A stretch of DNA of 64,000 bases from Aerococcus sanguinicola (lineage in GTDB: Bacteria > Bacillota > Bacilli > Lactobacillales > Aerococcaceae): positions 930,001 through 994,000 of the forward strand of contig NZ_CP014160.1 in NCBI RefSeq assembly GCF_001543145.1, read 5' to 3'. Positions 17,438-27,258 of the stretch are shown piece by piece (within the stretch, counting starts at the first letter, position 1; the number at the start of each line of letters is the position of its first letter). A program made the translations under genes and the position numbers. The notes under the pieces were generated by a model. It saw nothing but the letters and a program-made list of their open reading frames with translations. It ran no database searches and was not told where the DNA came from.

Positions 17438-18439
17438 TTATTGTTGGGCTTGTTCCTTGGCTTTTTGAGAAATTTCTTGGTGTTTGGCCAATAATTCAGC
17501 AGTCAAGGCTTCGTCGAATTGTTTAGGCTTGGCGGATTGTTTGCTGGCGTCGGTTTCTTCACCTTCATAGAGGGCAACAGGATAGAATTCTTGAACCTTA
17601 GGGCGGCCCTTCTTGATAATAGCTTCACTCATTTTTTGGGCGAGTTCAGCCTTTTCACTGTCTTCTTTGTCGATAACAGCAACTGATTCGGTGAGAGAGA
17701 AGTTCCCTTCTGCTGGGTCAATAAGAGAAATAGGTGCCCCTTCATTTTGTTTAACAGCAACTTGGTGGCGTAAACCAAAGCCGAATGGAACTTCCCCGCT
17801 GACAACCTTATTCAATGGGCCAGAACCGGAAGATTCGATATGGTTGCTGGCATTCTTGTAGATCCCGGCAAGGATATCTTGGGCTTCAGCTTCACCGTAT
17901 TCAGCGATTAGGGCTTGGACCATTAACCAAGCAGTGGATGAGGAATCAATGTCGACTACAGCAACTTTGCCTTCATATTTAGGATCTGCCAAGTCTTTGA
18001 TGGACTGTGGCAAGTCTAAGTTTTCAGATTTAACCATTTCATCATTAACGATGATGGCTCCTTCTTGGACAGTTAGAGGAGCGGCGTAGCTCGGAAATTC
18101 TTGTTGGGTATTGACGTCCCAAGCGAGGTCTTGGAACATTTGATGTTGGTTTTGGGCAGATTCTAGGTAGAAGGTTGACATGGTGACCATATCAGCTTCG
18201 ATGTCTTTGCCTTCAGCGAGGAGTTTGCCTCCTAATTCAGAGGTGCCGAAGGTTTGGATCTCGTATTGGCCTTCATAGCCTTCTTCATTTAGGCTGCTTT
18301 CAATGGCTGCAATAGCTTCGTCATCCGCATTGGAGTAGATAATGACCTTGTCGGAAGAGGATGAACAAGCGCTCAGAGGTAAGGCGATTAAGCAGACCAG
18401 GGCGAGTAAAGAGAGTAGCGATTTTTTGAATCGTTTCAT
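17438..18439 (-). CDS. ABC transporter substrate-binding lipoprotein, probably for 2-aminoethylphosphonate
   Basis: About 333 aa from the ATG at 18439, which has GGAGG upstream; a longer reading to 18496 lies inside the permease gene. The lipoprotein signal ends LSAC (Cys25), followed by a Ser-rich linker and an extracellular solute-binding family 1-like domain starting VIIYSNADDEA. Its position between the double permease and phnW makes it the AEP receptor (PhnS-type) by context. Confidence 0.9.
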   Translation of the reverse strand: MKRFKKSLLSLLALVCLIALPLSACSSSSDKVIIYSNADDEAIAAIESSLNEEGYEGQYEIQTFGTSELGGKLLAEGKDIEADMVTMSTFYLESAQNQHQMFQDLAWDVNTQQEFPSYAAPLTVQEGAIIVNDEMVKSENLDLPQSIKDLADPKYEGKVAVVDIDSSSTAWLMVQALIAEYGEAEAQDILAGIYKNASNHIESSGSGPLNKVVSGEVPFGFGLRHQVAVKQNEGAPISLIDPAEGNFSLTESVAVIDKEDSEKAELAQKMSEAIIKKGRPKVQEFYPVALYEGEETDASKQSAKPKQFDEALTAELLAKHQEISQKAKEQAQQ

Positions 18440-18440
18440 T

Positions 18441-20072
18441 TTAATGAGCCTCCATTTTCTTTTGATTGCGTTGGCTGAGATAGTTAAAGACGGCACGTAC
18501 GATTAAATTCGTGAGGAAAAGCATGATAGATAGGATGAAGACCTCGTTGAATTTATTGTAGTACTGGAGTTCTTGGATCTTGGTTGTCATGAGGATGGTC
18601 CGTGTTGAATATAGGAAAACGACAGCGGAGATGGTTACCATGGAATTGGTAAAGTAATAACTCATGACTTCGAGAAGGGCAGTGACCGCATTGGGAGTCA
18701 GGATCCGCCAAACGGTTTGGAAGAAGTTATCTCCCATGAGGGCGGCCGTGGTTTCCCAAGATTTAGAGAGCTTGTCGAGACTGCTCTTCAGGGTGAGGTA
18801 GGGGGTAGAGAAGTAGTGGATAATATTAGCAATAATGATGATCGTGAAGGTTGATTTAAGTGGAGTTCCATTGATCACCAAGAGGAAGGCTAGCCCCAGC
18901 ACCATACCCGGAATCGTATTGGAGATGGTAGCCATGAGGTCGATAGCTTTTTGGATGATCGGGCGCTGCTTGCTCCGAGTTGTGAGAATGGCAGCAAAGT
19001 AAGCCAGCCCCGTACCGATGACAGCAACTAAGAGACTGATGAAGAGCGAGTTGGTGAAGGCCTTGGTAATGGTTGAATCCTTGAAGGCTGACACCAAGTG
19101 CTTGCTGGTCCAGGACAGGTTGTAAGGCCAAGACTCTGTGAAAGGTACAATGAAGATCGGGATGAAGATAATAATGATCAAGGCGATCACTAATAGAGAT
19201 AAGATCGCAAAGCAGAGGTCGCGGCCCTTGTTCTCCTTGGCCCTAAAATCAGAGAAATTGTCGTATTCAATGGATTTTTTGTCCAAGTAGTGGAGGATGG
19301 CCATGGAGATTACGGATGGTAGGAGCATGAGTAGAGAAATCACGGCCCCATGATTGAAATTAGGAATGGTTCCTAGCATTTGGTTGTAGAGGGAGGTCGC
19401 AATGACTTCATAGCTCCCACCGATATAGGAAGGGATCCCATAATCAGTAAAGGCCATAAAGAAGGCTTGGATAACAGCAGCTCCTAGTGACGGAAGGAGG
19501 GGCACCAGGATGGTCGTCCAGACCCGCTTGAGATAAGTGTCTCCCATCAAGCGCGACACAAGAGTGAAACGCTTATCAATAAAGGTCATCCCGTTATTGA
19601 TCATCAGGAAGGTCACGGGCAGGGTATAGATGGTATAGCCGAGCAAGAGCCCTTTGAAACCATAAAAATCAGGAGCTTCCATATTTAAGAGCCGGGTAAA
19701 GAGTCCCTGGTTACCGATGGAATAGATGATGGTAAAGCCATAAGTAATTGTCGGTAGCAGCATGGGGATCATAATCAACAAGCTCAGAGCCCGCTTGAGA
19801 CCTGGGGACATGTTGGTAAAATTAACCCCAAAGGCCATTAAGAAGGCAATCACTACTGAGAGGAGCGCCGAGCTGAGGGCAATCACCAAACTGTTCTTAA
19901 ACACTTGCCCAATATTGCCGGCTTGGAAGACATTTTGGAAGTGCTGGAGGGTAAAGTGTCCATCTTCTAGGAAAGCAACCATAAAGGAATTAATTAAAGG
20001 ATAGACCAGGGCCAAGAGGAAGAAAGCAATGATGATCCAGCTGAGGATAGTACTTGTCTTTGACTCTCTCAT
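18441..20072 (-). CDS. Two-domain ABC permease, putative 2-aminoethylphosphonate importer
   Basis: 543 aa with two tandem binding-protein-dependent permease domains, about residues 20-265 and 285-540. Each has about six helices and an EAA-type loop (SRLMGDTYLKRVWTTILVP and AALMGDNFFQTVWRILTP). This fused architecture matches the PhnU2-type AEP permease family. It is tightly spaced with the ATPase (upstream) and the lipoprotein (downstream), so one importer is encoded. Confidence 0.92.
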   Translation of the reverse strand: MRESKTSTILSWIIIAFFLLALVYPLINSFMVAFLEDGHFTLQHFQNVFQAGNIGQVFKNSLVIALSSALLSVVIAFLMAFGVNFTNMSPGLKRALSLLIMIPMLLPTITYGFTIIYSIGNQGLFTRLLNMEAPDFYGFKGLLLGYTIYTLPVTFLMINNGMTFIDKRFTLVSRLMGDTYLKRVWTTILVPLLPSLGAAVIQAFFMAFTDYGIPSYIGGSYEVIATSLYNQMLGTIPNFNHGAVISLLMLLPSVISMAILHYLDKKSIEYDNFSDFRAKENKGRDLCFAILSLLVIALIIIIFIPIFIVPFTESWPYNLSWTSKHLVSAFKDSTITKAFTNSLFISLLVAVIGTGLAYFAAILTTRSKQRPIIQKAIDLMATISNTIPGMVLGLAFLLVINGTPLKSTFTIIIIANIIHYFSTPYLTLKSSLDKLSKSWETTAALMGDNFFQTVWRILTPNAVTALLEVMSYYFTNSMVTISAVVFLYSTRTILMTTKIQELQYYNKFNEVFILSIMLFLTNLIVRAVFNYLSQRNQKKMEAH

Positions 20073-20073
20073 C

Positions 20074-20838
20074 CTAGACCCTCTCCTTTACCGGTTCTTC
20101 CTGGAAGAGGCCGACAATATTGTCGCGTTTGATTCGCAACTGGTTCAGAATGAATTGGTCCACGAAATCAGTCGCTGGTTGGCTAACAATCTTTTGGCTG
20201 GCTGAATATTGTTCCACATGGCCTTGGTTTAAGATGATGACTTTATCGGATAGGGTCAGTGCTTCTTCAGGATCGTGGGTTACCATGATGGTCGTCAATT
20301 GGTATTTCTTAGCGATGGTATGGATGCGCTCCTTAATCTGTTCTTTGATGACCCCATCCAGTGCACTGAGGGGTTCATCGAGGAGGAGGATCTTAGGTTT
20401 CATCACCAGGGTTCGTGCCAGAGCGACCCGCTGCTTCTGACCACCCGATAATTGACGGATAGATTTCTCCAGGTGCTTCTCCAAGTTGAGCAATTGGATG
20501 AGGTCTTGGACCTCTGCTTGACTCGAAATCTCGGGATTATTCTTTAGGCCGTAGGTGATGTTGTCATAGACATTAAGGTTAGGGAAGAGGGCATAGTCTT
20601 GGAAGACAATATTAAAGCCACGTTTTTCCATGGGGGTATCGGTAATATCTTTGCCCTGGTAGAGAATTTGACCAGAACTTGCTGGAATCAGGCCGAGGAT
20701 GAGGTTCAAGAGGGTGGTCTTGCCGCATCCAGATGGACCGAGGATGGAGACGATGTCGCTATCTTCAATCGTGAGATTGATATCGTGGAGGACTTGGGTG
20801 TCGCCATAGCTCTTGGTGATATTGATTAACTCAAGCAA
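20074..20838 (-). CDS. ABC transporter ATPase, putative 2-aminoethylphosphonate importer
   Basis: Nucleotide-binding subunit, about 254 aa from a TTG at 20838, which has AAAGGAG eight nt upstream; the longer ATG reading to 20883 would overrun that site. Walker A is GPSGCGKTT, the Q-loop VFQDYALFP, the signature LSGGQKQRVALARTL, Walker B ILLLDEPLSAL, and the switch His VTHDP. A C-terminal extension follows. It is first in the operon with permease, lipoprotein, phnW and phnX. Confidence 0.93.
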   Translation of the reverse strand: MLELINITKSYGDTQVLHDINLTIEDSDIVSILGPSGCGKTTLLNLILGLIPASSGQILYQGKDITDTPMEKRGFNIVFQDYALFPNLNVYDNITYGLKNNPEISSQAEVQDLIQLLNLEKHLEKSIRQLSGGQKQRVALARTLVMKPKILLLDEPLSALDGVIKEQIKERIHTIAKKYQLTTIMVTHDPEEALTLSDKVIILNQGHVEQYSASQKIVSQPATDFVDQFILNQLRIKRDNIVGLFQEEPVKERV

Positions 20839-20882
20839 GATAAGGACTCCTTTCAATAGACATATTTTTACATTGATTAACA

Positions 20883-20932
20883 TTAGTTCGAACTAACTCA
20901 AGTATACACAGCTAATGTAAACTTGATGTAAA
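20883..20932. promoter_or_regulatory. Divergent control region: palindrome and direct repeats between phn operon and deoR-type gene
   Basis: A perfect 14-bp palindrome TTAGTTCGAACTAA is at 20883-20896, a minus-strand -10-like TATACT at plus 20901-20906, and TGTAAA direct repeats spaced 11 bp at 20916-20921 and 20927-20932. These are candidate operators for the adjacent DeoR-type regulator. On the plus strand TTGACA (20991-20996) with TAAAGA 17 bp later is a weak promoter for the regulator itself. Confidence 0.55.
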
Positions 20933-21052
20933 AATGCCGTTAATTATCAGTAAATTATTCCCGGTATTTGACCCTCCAAAGCATTCAAAATTGACAATTT
21001 ATGTTAAGATTTGTAAAGAAGAAAGTAAAATAGAGGAAAGGAAGGGGTTGGG

Positions 21053-21829
21053 ATGCTCCAAGCTGAACGCCACAAAAAGATTCTTGAACTATTGGCTAGC
21101 CAGCAGGTGGTCAAAACTTCTGAATTGAGTGATTACTTTAATTTATCTAGACAAACCATCCATAATGATATTGACGTGATGGAAAGCAAGGGACTCTTGC
21201 AGAAGGTTCACGGTGGAGCAGTCTCCAACAAGGTTGCCATCGAACCGGAAGCCCACCAGCGTAAGCAACACTTTCCTAAAGAAAAGGATGCTATCGCTCG
21301 TCAAGCTGCCCAATTCGTGAAGGAAGGGGAGACCCTTTTTATTGATATGGGGACCACCACTGCCGCCATGGTTCCTTATCTTTCAGCCTTCAACCAATTA
21401 ACCATTATCACCAATAATGTCCAAGTTGCTATCGATTTAAGGGAGAAGGCTGCCTTTACTGTGATCCTACTGGGCGGTAATTTAAGGGCCAAGGAAATGT
21501 CGACTTCCGGTCCAGACACTGTCCTGGCCTTAAAGAAGTATTATGCAGACCGGTGTTTCTTGGGGGCGAGCGGCGTCTCAGCTGACCAGGGTTTTACCGA
21601 CTACCATCTCGATGAGAACCAGGTCCGCCGGCAGATGATTGCCAATGCGGAACATAATTACGTCCTCTGCGACCATTCCAAGTTAAACCAGCATACCCTC
21701 GAACAGTTCGCCCCTCTGTCAGCGATTGAGACCCTGATTGTAGACGCTTGCCCAGATGCTAATTTGAAGAAGGTTCTTCTCGACCAAGGCCTAAATCTTA
21801 TTGAAACTAGCCCAGAGGTCAGCCCTTAA
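21053..21829 (+). CDS. DeoR-family transcriptional regulator (probable regulator of the AEP operon)
   Basis: 258 aa. The N-terminal DeoR winged helix is MLQAERHKKILELLASQQVV followed by the recognition helix LSRQTIHNDI and LLQKVHGGAV. The C-terminal DeoR sensor domain holds the typical TLFIDMGTTTAAMVPYL, ITNN and DxxFLGASGV-like motifs, and ends with the DHSKL motif. It is divergent from the phn operon with a shared 170-nt region containing a palindrome. DeoR proteins usually bind phosphorylated sugars; the effector here may be a phosphonate intermediate. Confidence 0.88.
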   Translation: MLQAERHKKILELLASQQVVKTSELSDYFNLSRQTIHNDIDVMESKGLLQKVHGGAVSNKVAIEPEAHQRKQHFPKEKDAIARQAAQFVKEGETLFIDMGTTTAAMVPYLSAFNQLTIITNNVQVAIDLREKAAFTVILLGGNLRAKEMSTSGPDTVLALKKYYADRCFLGASGVSADQGFTDYHLDENQVRRQMIANAEHNYVLCDHSKLNQHTLEQFAPLSAIETLIVDACPDANLKKVLLDQGLNLIETSPEVSP

Positions 21830-21911
21830 GCTGCCCAGGCTGGTGCTTTTCAAGACTGGTCCAGCATGCTATAATGCCAGAGAGTGCGTTCGGAAGATAT
21901 GGAGGTTCGTT

Positions 21912-22763
21912 ATGACAGTTAAATTACTTGCTATTGATATGGATGAGACCCTCTTGCGGTCGGATAAGACCTATGATGCGGCAGCCTTCTTGGAAATTGT
22001 CCAAGACTTACAAAAACGCGGTGTGGTCGTCTGCATCGCCAGTGGCAATAGCCTATCCAAGTTGGAATACTACCTGTCCGGGTCTCTGCAAGACTTAGTT
22101 TACTTGGCCGGTGAGAATGGCAATGTCATCGAAAAGGACGGCCAGCGGATTGAAGAGAAGGTGATTGCCCTCGATGACTTACTAGCCCTGGACCGAGAAG
22201 TCCACGCCAACCCTTACTATAGTTCCCTGGTCAGTGCCGGTGACCGCTTCTATTCCACCCGCCTATTGGAAGAGAATGAGGCCAATATCCGCATCTACTG
22301 TCCAGACATTATCTCCTTGTCTTCCTATGCTGAACTTGAAGATTTGGGCCACCATCCGGTCAAATTAGCTGTGAATTCTTTTGAAGGACTAGCTGCCAAT
22401 AAGGAATTTGTGACTCAAATGAACGCCAAATTCCCTCGTATCACAGGGGTAACTTCCGCGACCATGTGGATGGACTTTATCAATGCGGATGGCGGCAAGG
22501 GGTCGGCTGTGCGCTACTTGCAAGATAAGTATCAGATTCAACCAGAAGAGACTATGGCCTTCGGGGATAGCCTGAATGATGCTTCTATGATGGGAGAAGT
22601 GGGCTATTCGGTTGCCATGTCCAACGCCGACCCCGACCTCAAGTCCCTCTGCCGCTACGAAATCGGCAGCAATAACGAAGGGGCTGTGCTCCAAGTCCTC
22701 AACCGCTATTTGGAAGCAGGGAATTTGGACTTTATGGAAGAATTTGTGCGGTCAGCTGACTAG
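21912..22763 (+). CDS. HAD-superfamily (Cof-type, IIB) phosphatase
   Basis: 284 aa from ATG 21912, which is preceded by GGAGG; the longer reading to 21801 overlaps the regulator. Motif I is LLAIDMDETLLRSD, motif II ASGNS, the motif III Lys is in DGGKGSAV, and motif IV is FGDSLNDASMM. Cof-type enzymes dephosphorylate sugar phosphates or similar metabolites; the substrate is not predictable. It lies downstream of the DeoR-type gene and may be transcribed with it. Confidence 0.9.
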   Translation: MTVKLLAIDMDETLLRSDKTYDAAAFLEIVQDLQKRGVVVCIASGNSLSKLEYYLSGSLQDLVYLAGENGNVIEKDGQRIEEKVIALDDLLALDREVHANPYYSSLVSAGDRFYSTRLLEENEANIRIYCPDIISLSSYAELEDLGHHPVKLAVNSFEGLAANKEFVTQMNAKFPRITGVTSATMWMDFINADGGKGSAVRYLQDKYQIQPEETMAFGDSLNDASMMGEVGYSVAMSNADPDLKSLCRYEIGSNNEGAVLQVLNRYLEAGNLDFMEEFVRSAD

Positions 22764-22783
22764 AAAAAATCCAGCGCAAGTAG

Positions 22784-22902
22784 TTTACAAATACCAAAAG
22801 AATCGGTATAATATGGTCGACTTTATATTTAACATTAAGCAACGACAGTCAAAGTGTCCGTCTGCTGCCTAGTTTCTAGGGGGCAGACTAGGCACTTTTT
22901 TT
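22784..22902 (+). ncRNA. Putative small RNA or attenuated leader upstream of mnmE
   Basis: A good promoter, TTTACA (22784-22789), 17 bp, TATAAT (22807-22812), is followed about 35 nt after the expected start by a strong terminator (22851-22902). There AAAGTG..GTCTGC pairs with GCAGAC..CACTTT and seven T follow. The product would be a transcript of about 85 nt ending 70 nt before mnmE. It may be a leader attenuator or an independent sRNA; no known family was recognised. Confidence 0.55.
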
Positions 22903-22973
22903 ATTAGAAAAATTAAAAATAACGACTAGCTGACTTAGACACTAAGAATGATAAGGAAAGGGAGCGTGGGTTT

Positions 22974-24365
22974 ATGTTTACGGAAGCTTTTGATACGATT
23001 GCTGCGATTTCGACGGCGCCTGGTGAAGGGGCGATTGGGATTGTGCGCCTGTCAGGGACGGAAGCGGTTGAGATTGCGGATAAGATTTATCGGATGGGGA
23101 AGAAGCACTTGGTGGACCAAGATAGTCACACCATCCACTACGGGCATATTGTGGACCCCAAAACGGACGAGGAAATTGATGAAGTTATGGTGAGCGTGAT
23201 GCGGTCGCCGCGGACCTTTACCCGGGAAGATATTGTGGAGATTAACTGCCATGGGGGAATGCTGGCGACCCAGCGGATCTTGGAATTGGCCCTGCGCGAG
23301 GGCTGCACCATGGCGGAACCGGGGGAATTCACCAAGCGGGCCTTCCTGAACGGGCGGATTGACTTGACCCAGGCGGAAGCCGTGATGGATGTGATCCGGG
23401 CTAAGACTGACCGGTCCATGCAGCAGGCGGTCAACCACTTGGACGGCCACTTGTCTTCCATTATCAAGGACCTGCGCCAGGACATCCTCAATACCCTGGC
23501 CCAGGTCGAGGTGAACATTGATTACCCGGAATATGATGATGTGGAAGAGATGACCCTCTCCTTGCTCGCTGAGAAGACAGCCCAAGTTAAGGAAGGCATC
23601 CAGTCCCTACTAGCCACCTCCAAGCAAGGGAAGATCCTGCGTGATGGTCTGAATACCGCTATTATCGGCCGCCCTAATGTGGGCAAGTCCAGCTTGCTCA
23701 ATACCTTGCTTAGAGAAGACAAGGCCATCGTGACCGATATCGAAGGGACCACCCGCGACACCATTGAAGAATATGTCAATGTCCGCGGCGTGCCCTTGAA
23801 ACTGATCGATACGGCCGGGATCCGGGAAACCGATGACCAGGTGGAAAAAATCGGCGTGGAACGGTCCCGCCAAGCCTTAGAACAAGCGGACCTGGTCCTT
23901 CTTTTGCTCAACCAGAGCGAGCCTTTGACCGATATGGACCGGGAATTATTGGAACTAACGTCAGGGAGCCAGCGGATTATCATCTTCAATAAGACCGACC
24001 TCCCCCAAAAACTTGATCGGACCGAATTAGCGACCTACTTAGGCGATGATCCCGTGATCGAAACGTCGATGGTCGAACGGAGTGGCTTGGATCGCCTAGA
24101 AGAAGACATTGCAGACCTCTTCTTTAGCGGGCAGACGGGCGAACGGGATGCCACTTATGTGACTAATTCCCGCCACATCGACCTCTTGCAGAAGGCCGAC
24201 CAAGCCCTGGATGATGTGGAAGCGGGAATTGCAGCCGGCATGCCGGTAGACCTCATCCAGATCGACTTTACCCGGGCTTGGGACTTGCTGGGTGAAATTA
24301 CCGGCGAGAGCGCTCCTGATGAACTGATTACCCAACTCTTTACCCAATTCTGTTTGGGCAAGTAA
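22974..24365 (+). CDS. mnmE: tRNA uridine-5-carboxymethylaminomethyl modification GTPase MnmE
   Basis: With MnmG it forms (carboxymethyl)aminomethyl-uridine at the wobble position of certain tRNAs. 463 aa. An N-terminal folate-binding domain (1-120), then the G domain with [12 protein letters not shown], the TT motif, [10 protein letters not shown] and NKTDL. The C-terminus is FCLGK with the conserved Cys460. The start ATG 22974 follows AAAGGGAG. mnmG is 25 nt downstream. Confidence 0.98.
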   Translation: MFTEAFDTIAAISTAPGEGAIGIVRLSGTEAVEIADKIYRMGKKHLVDQDSHTIHYGHIVDPKTDEEIDEVMVSVMRSPRTFTREDIVEINCHGGMLATQRILELALREGCTMAEPGEFTKRAFLNGRIDLTQAEAVMDVIRAKTDRSMQQAVNHLDGHLSSIIKDLRQDILNTLAQVEVNIDYPEYDDVEEMTLSLLAEKTAQVKEGIQSLLATSKQGKILRDGLNTAIIGRPNVGKSSLLNTLLREDKAIVTDIEGTTRDTIEEYVNVRGVPLKLIDTAGIRETDDQVEKIGVERSRQALEQADLVLLLLNQSEPLTDMDRELLELTSGSQRIIIFNKTDLPQKLDRTELATYLGDDPVIETSMVERSGLDRLEEDIADLFFSGQTGERDATYVTNSRHIDLLQKADQALDDVEAGIAAGMPVDLIQIDFTRAWDLLGEITGESAPDELITQLFTQFCLGK

Positions 24366-24389
24366 TGGACATAAAGAAAGGATGAAAGA

Positions 24390-26294
24390 ATGGTAGAACA
24401 ATTTGCAGCTGGAGACTATGATGTCATTGTTGTTGGTGCTGGCCATGCAGGCTGTGAGGCGGCGCTAGCGACATCTCGGATGGGACAAAAGACCCTCCTT
24501 ATCACGATTTCTATCGATATGGTGGCCTTCATGCCTTGTAACCCCTCGATCGGTGGGCCGGCTAAGGGAGTTGTCGTCCGCGAAATCGATGCCCTCGGTG
24601 GTGAAATGGGGGTCAATATCGATAAGACCTACATCCAAATGCGGATGCTCAATGTGGGCAAGGGGCCGGCTGTGCGTGCCCTTCGCGCCCAAGCCGACAA
24701 GGAAGCCTATGCCCGGACCATGCGCCAAACCGTCGAAGCCCAAGAAAACTTAGACTTGCGCCAAGGCATTGTCAGTGACTTAGTTGTTGAAGAAGGCCAG
24801 TGTCGGGGCGTCATCACGGAAACTGGAGCGGTCTTCCGTAGCCAGGCCGTTATTCTAACCGTTGGGACAGCTGCCCGGGGTGAAATTATTATCGGCGACC
24901 TGAAATATTCTTCTGGTCCCAATAACTCCCAGGCAGCCACTGAACTGACCAAGAACCTAGCTGAGAAATATGGCTTTGACATTGTCCGCTTTAAGACCGG
25001 GACTCCACCCCGTGTGGCCAAGGATAGTGTCGACTATGACCAAACCAGCATCCAACCTGGGGACGAAACGCCCCACCACTTCAGCTTCCTCTCTGATGAC
25101 GAAGACTACCTACCCGCTGACGAGCAGATTCCATGCTGGTTGACCTATACCAATGAAGGTACCCATGAGATTATCCGCGAAAATTTAGACCGGGCGCCTA
25201 TGTTCACGGGGATTGTGGACGGGGTCGGTGCTCGTTATTGCCCATCCATTGAAGACAAGATTGTGCGCTTTGCCGACAAGGACAAGCACCAACTCTTCTT
25301 GGAACCGGAAGGCCGCTATACCAATGAAATCTATGTTCAAGGCCTGTCCACCTCCATGCCTGAAGAAGTCCAAGAAGCTATGATCCACTCCATCAAGGGC
25401 TTGGAAAAGGCCCGCATTATGCGTGATGGCTACGCTATCGAATATGATGTGGTTCGACCTAACCAATTGAAGATGACTTTTGAAACCAAGCATATTGACA
25501 ACCTCTATACAGCTGGCCAGACTAATGGGACCTCGGGCTATGAAGAAGCAGCTGGCCAAGGTCTCTATGCAGGGATTAATGCGGCCTTGAAGATCCAGGG
25601 CAAGGACCCCTTCATTATTGGTCGTGACGAAGCTTATATCGGCGTCATGGTGGATGACCTGGTCACCAAGGGGACGACGGAACCCTACCGCCTCCTCACT
25701 TCCCGGGCCGAATACCGGCTCCTCCTCCGCCACGACAATGCCGACCTGCGCCTGACCGAATACGGCCGCCAGCTCGGCCTGGTAACGGACGAGCGCTACC
25801 AACGCTATCTCTTCGAACAAAATGCCGTCATGTCCGAGCTCAACCGCCTACAAACGACCCGGCTCAAGCCAACTGCTGAGCTCCAAGCTTACCTAGAGGA
25901 CAAGGGGTCTTCCCGCTTGAAGGACGGCATCCTGGCCGCTGACCTCCTCAAACGCCCCGAACTCAAGATTACTGATATCTTGAAATTCGCCCCATCCGAC
26001 ACCGACTACCCCCACGAAGTCTGGGACCAAGTCGAAATCCAAGTCAAATACGCCGGCTACATCGAAAAAGCCCAGCGCAACGTTGACAAACTCCACCGGA
26101 TGGAATCCAAGGTCATCCCTGAAGACATCGATTGGGATGCTATTGAAGGTATCGCCACCGAAGCCCGCCAACGCCTCGCCGAAATCGGCCCTCGCACCCT
26201 GGCCCAAGCCAGCCGCGTCTCCGGCGTCAACCCCGCCGACATCTCTATCCTTGCTGTCTACTTACAATCAGGGAAAGTTAAGAGGAGGGTGTAG
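24390..26294 (+). CDS. mnmG: tRNA uridine-5-carboxymethylaminomethyl modification enzyme MnmG (GidA)
   Basis: FAD-dependent partner of MnmE, 634 aa. The dinucleotide-binding motif [14 protein letters not shown] is at about 15-28. Family blocks [18 protein letters not shown] and [13 protein letters not shown] follow, and the helical C-terminal domain ends [18 protein letters not shown]. The ribosome site AAAGGATG lies in the short gap after mnmE. Full length and intact. Confidence 0.98.
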   Translation: MVEQFAAGDYDVIVVGAGHAGCEAALATSRMGQKTLLITISIDMVAFMPCNPSIGGPAKGVVVREIDALGGEMGVNIDKTYIQMRMLNVGKGPAVRALRAQADKEAYARTMRQTVEAQENLDLRQGIVSDLVVEEGQCRGVITETGAVFRSQAVILTVGTAARGEIIIGDLKYSSGPNNSQAATELTKNLAEKYGFDIVRFKTGTPPRVAKDSVDYDQTSIQPGDETPHHFSFLSDDEDYLPADEQIPCWLTYTNEGTHEIIRENLDRAPMFTGIVDGVGARYCPSIEDKIVRFADKDKHQLFLEPEGRYTNEIYVQGLSTSMPEEVQEAMIHSIKGLEKARIMRDGYAIEYDVVRPNQLKMTFETKHIDNLYTAGQTNGTSGYEEAAGQGLYAGINAALKIQGKDPFIIGRDEAYIGVMVDDLVTKGTTEPYRLLTSRAEYRLLLRHDNADLRLTEYGRQLGLVTDERYQRYLFEQNAVMSELNRLQTTRLKPTAELQAYLEDKGSSRLKDGILAADLLKRPELKITDILKFAPSDTDYPHEVWDQVEIQVKYAGYIEKAQRNVDKLHRMESKVIPEDIDWDAIEGIATEARQRLAEIGPRTLAQASRVSGVNPADISILAVYLQSGKVKRRV

Positions 26295-26311
26295 AATATA
26301 AATTGTGCTAG

Positions 26312-26557
26312 TGAGCATCCGTTATGCTTTTGAATTTGATCCTTAAATATTCAGAGGATCAACACTGGCTAAAGCCGTCTTGTACTTTATCCGTAAGTCG
26401 CTATCGCTCCAACGGCTAAAGCATAGCACCGGTTCGAGCCATGGTCTCTCACCTAGCGAGATTCAAACGGTTCGTACGGCTAGAGCCTACGATCCGTAAT
26501 TCTCTTCGCTTGCTTTTTCATGGCTAAGGATCAAATTCAAAGCTCCACTCTTGCTCA
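26312..26557 (-). repeat. R2 palindromic element, copy a (enlarged, inverted orientation)
   Basis: The ends are inverted: GAGCATCCGTTATGCTTTTG on the left and CAAAGCTCC...GCTCA on the right, with TTTGAATTTGATCC facing GGATCAAATTCAAA. It contains the R2 core (GGTTCGAGCCATGGTCTCTC, CTAGCGAG, TACGGCTAGAGCC, CCGTAATTC, GCTTGC). Relative to the ~176-bp copies it carries about 80 extra bases near the left end. It lies 17 nt after the mnmG stop. Confidence 0.8.
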
Positions 26558-26689
26558 TAAGGACCTGGTTAAGTAATTTTGATTCAATTCTTAGTATGCA
26601 GTATCACTAAAAATCAAAGAGTGTCTATCTTACTGTATTCTGAAATTCGATCTTCTCTACCTCTAATCAACCTTCAAACAAAAGCCTGG

Positions 26690-26880
26690 ATTGTGGGTTG
26701 GCTGCTGTCAACACACAATCGAGACTTTCGAGTGGGGATTGCTGGGTTTCAAGACACAGTCGGGGTCTTCGAATGGGGCTTGCTAGATTCCAACACCCAC
26801 TCAAGCCCTTCGAGTGAGGCTTACTGGGGGCTAACACACACTCAAGTGTCTCGAGTGTGGTCTGGCCTTATCAAGAATCG
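26690..26880 (+). repeat. 41-bp-period tandem hairpin array, locus 1
   Basis: Units begin at 26710, 26751, 26792 and 26833 (exactly 41 bp apart), preceded by a partial unit from 26690. Each starts AACACACA or AAGACACA, has a TCGAG..CTTCGAGTG-type inverted centre, then TGGGG, and a variable 10-12-nt linker. There are no ORFs and no conserved short repeat with unique spacers. Confidence 0.85.
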
Positions 26881-26892
26881 CTAAAAAATAAG

Positions 26893-26940
26893 GAAAACCA
26901 AGCCTACAAGGATGAAGGACCTTGTAGGCTTGGTTTTTCT
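26893..26940. terminator. Strong bidirectional terminator
   Basis: AAAACCAAGCCTACAAGG pairs with CCTTGTAGGCTTGGTTTT (18 bp) across an 8-nt loop, with A/T runs outside. Confidence 0.85.
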
Positions 26941-26997
26941 GCTTGTGCTAAGTAAGGCCCAGGCCTTAAGTCAGCGCTATTCCAATCCAATAAATAA

Positions 26998-27045
26998 AAT
27001 CGACCAGCAGCTCCGAGCCTTCAGAAGCTTGCTGGTCGTATACAA
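26998..27045 (-). terminator. Terminator of the small membrane-protein cluster
   Basis: CGACCAGCA...TGCTGGTCG stem with an inner AGCT/AGCT pair. On the minus strand it is followed by ATTTTATTTATT. It lies just after the last small ORF. Confidence 0.6.
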
Positions 27046-27051
27046 TATGAT

Positions 27052-27216
27052 TTATTTTTCCTTTGACTTCCGAGCCCGTTGATCCTTCACTGCTAGAAGG
27101 AGGAAGAGGGCGGTGGATAGGCTGAGTAAGAAATATTGGATGCTTTGATCTGCATGGACAAAAGCTATCAGGTTGAAAAATAGAAAAAGATAGATTAATG
27201 AATTAGAATGTTTCAT
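27052..27216 (-). CDS. Small two-helix membrane protein (54 aa), hypothetical
   Basis: The reading frame from the ATG at 27216 gives MKHSNSLIYLFLFFNLIAFV, then HADQS, a second hydrophobic helix (YFLLSLSTALFLLLAV) and a basic tail KDQRARKSKEK. There is no strong ribosome site next to this ATG (AGGAGG is about 35 nt upstream), so the start is uncertain. It has the same size and layout as the two genes just upstream on this strand, which suggests a paralogous or functionally similar set. Confidence 0.5.
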   Translation of the reverse strand: MKHSNSLIYLFLFFNLIAFVHADQSIQYFLLSLSTALFLLLAVKDQRARKSKEK

Positions 27217-27258
27217 ACATTTAAAAGTAAGTCGGCCTTACCTTTGCTTCACCTCCTA

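Noticed and set aside
23052..23585. Minus-strand ORF of 177 aa within mnmE
   Set aside because: Shadow ORF; His/Gly-rich product without family features.
25185..25820. Minus-strand ORF of 211 aa within mnmG
   Set aside because: Shadow of mnmG with no start signal or recognisable domain.
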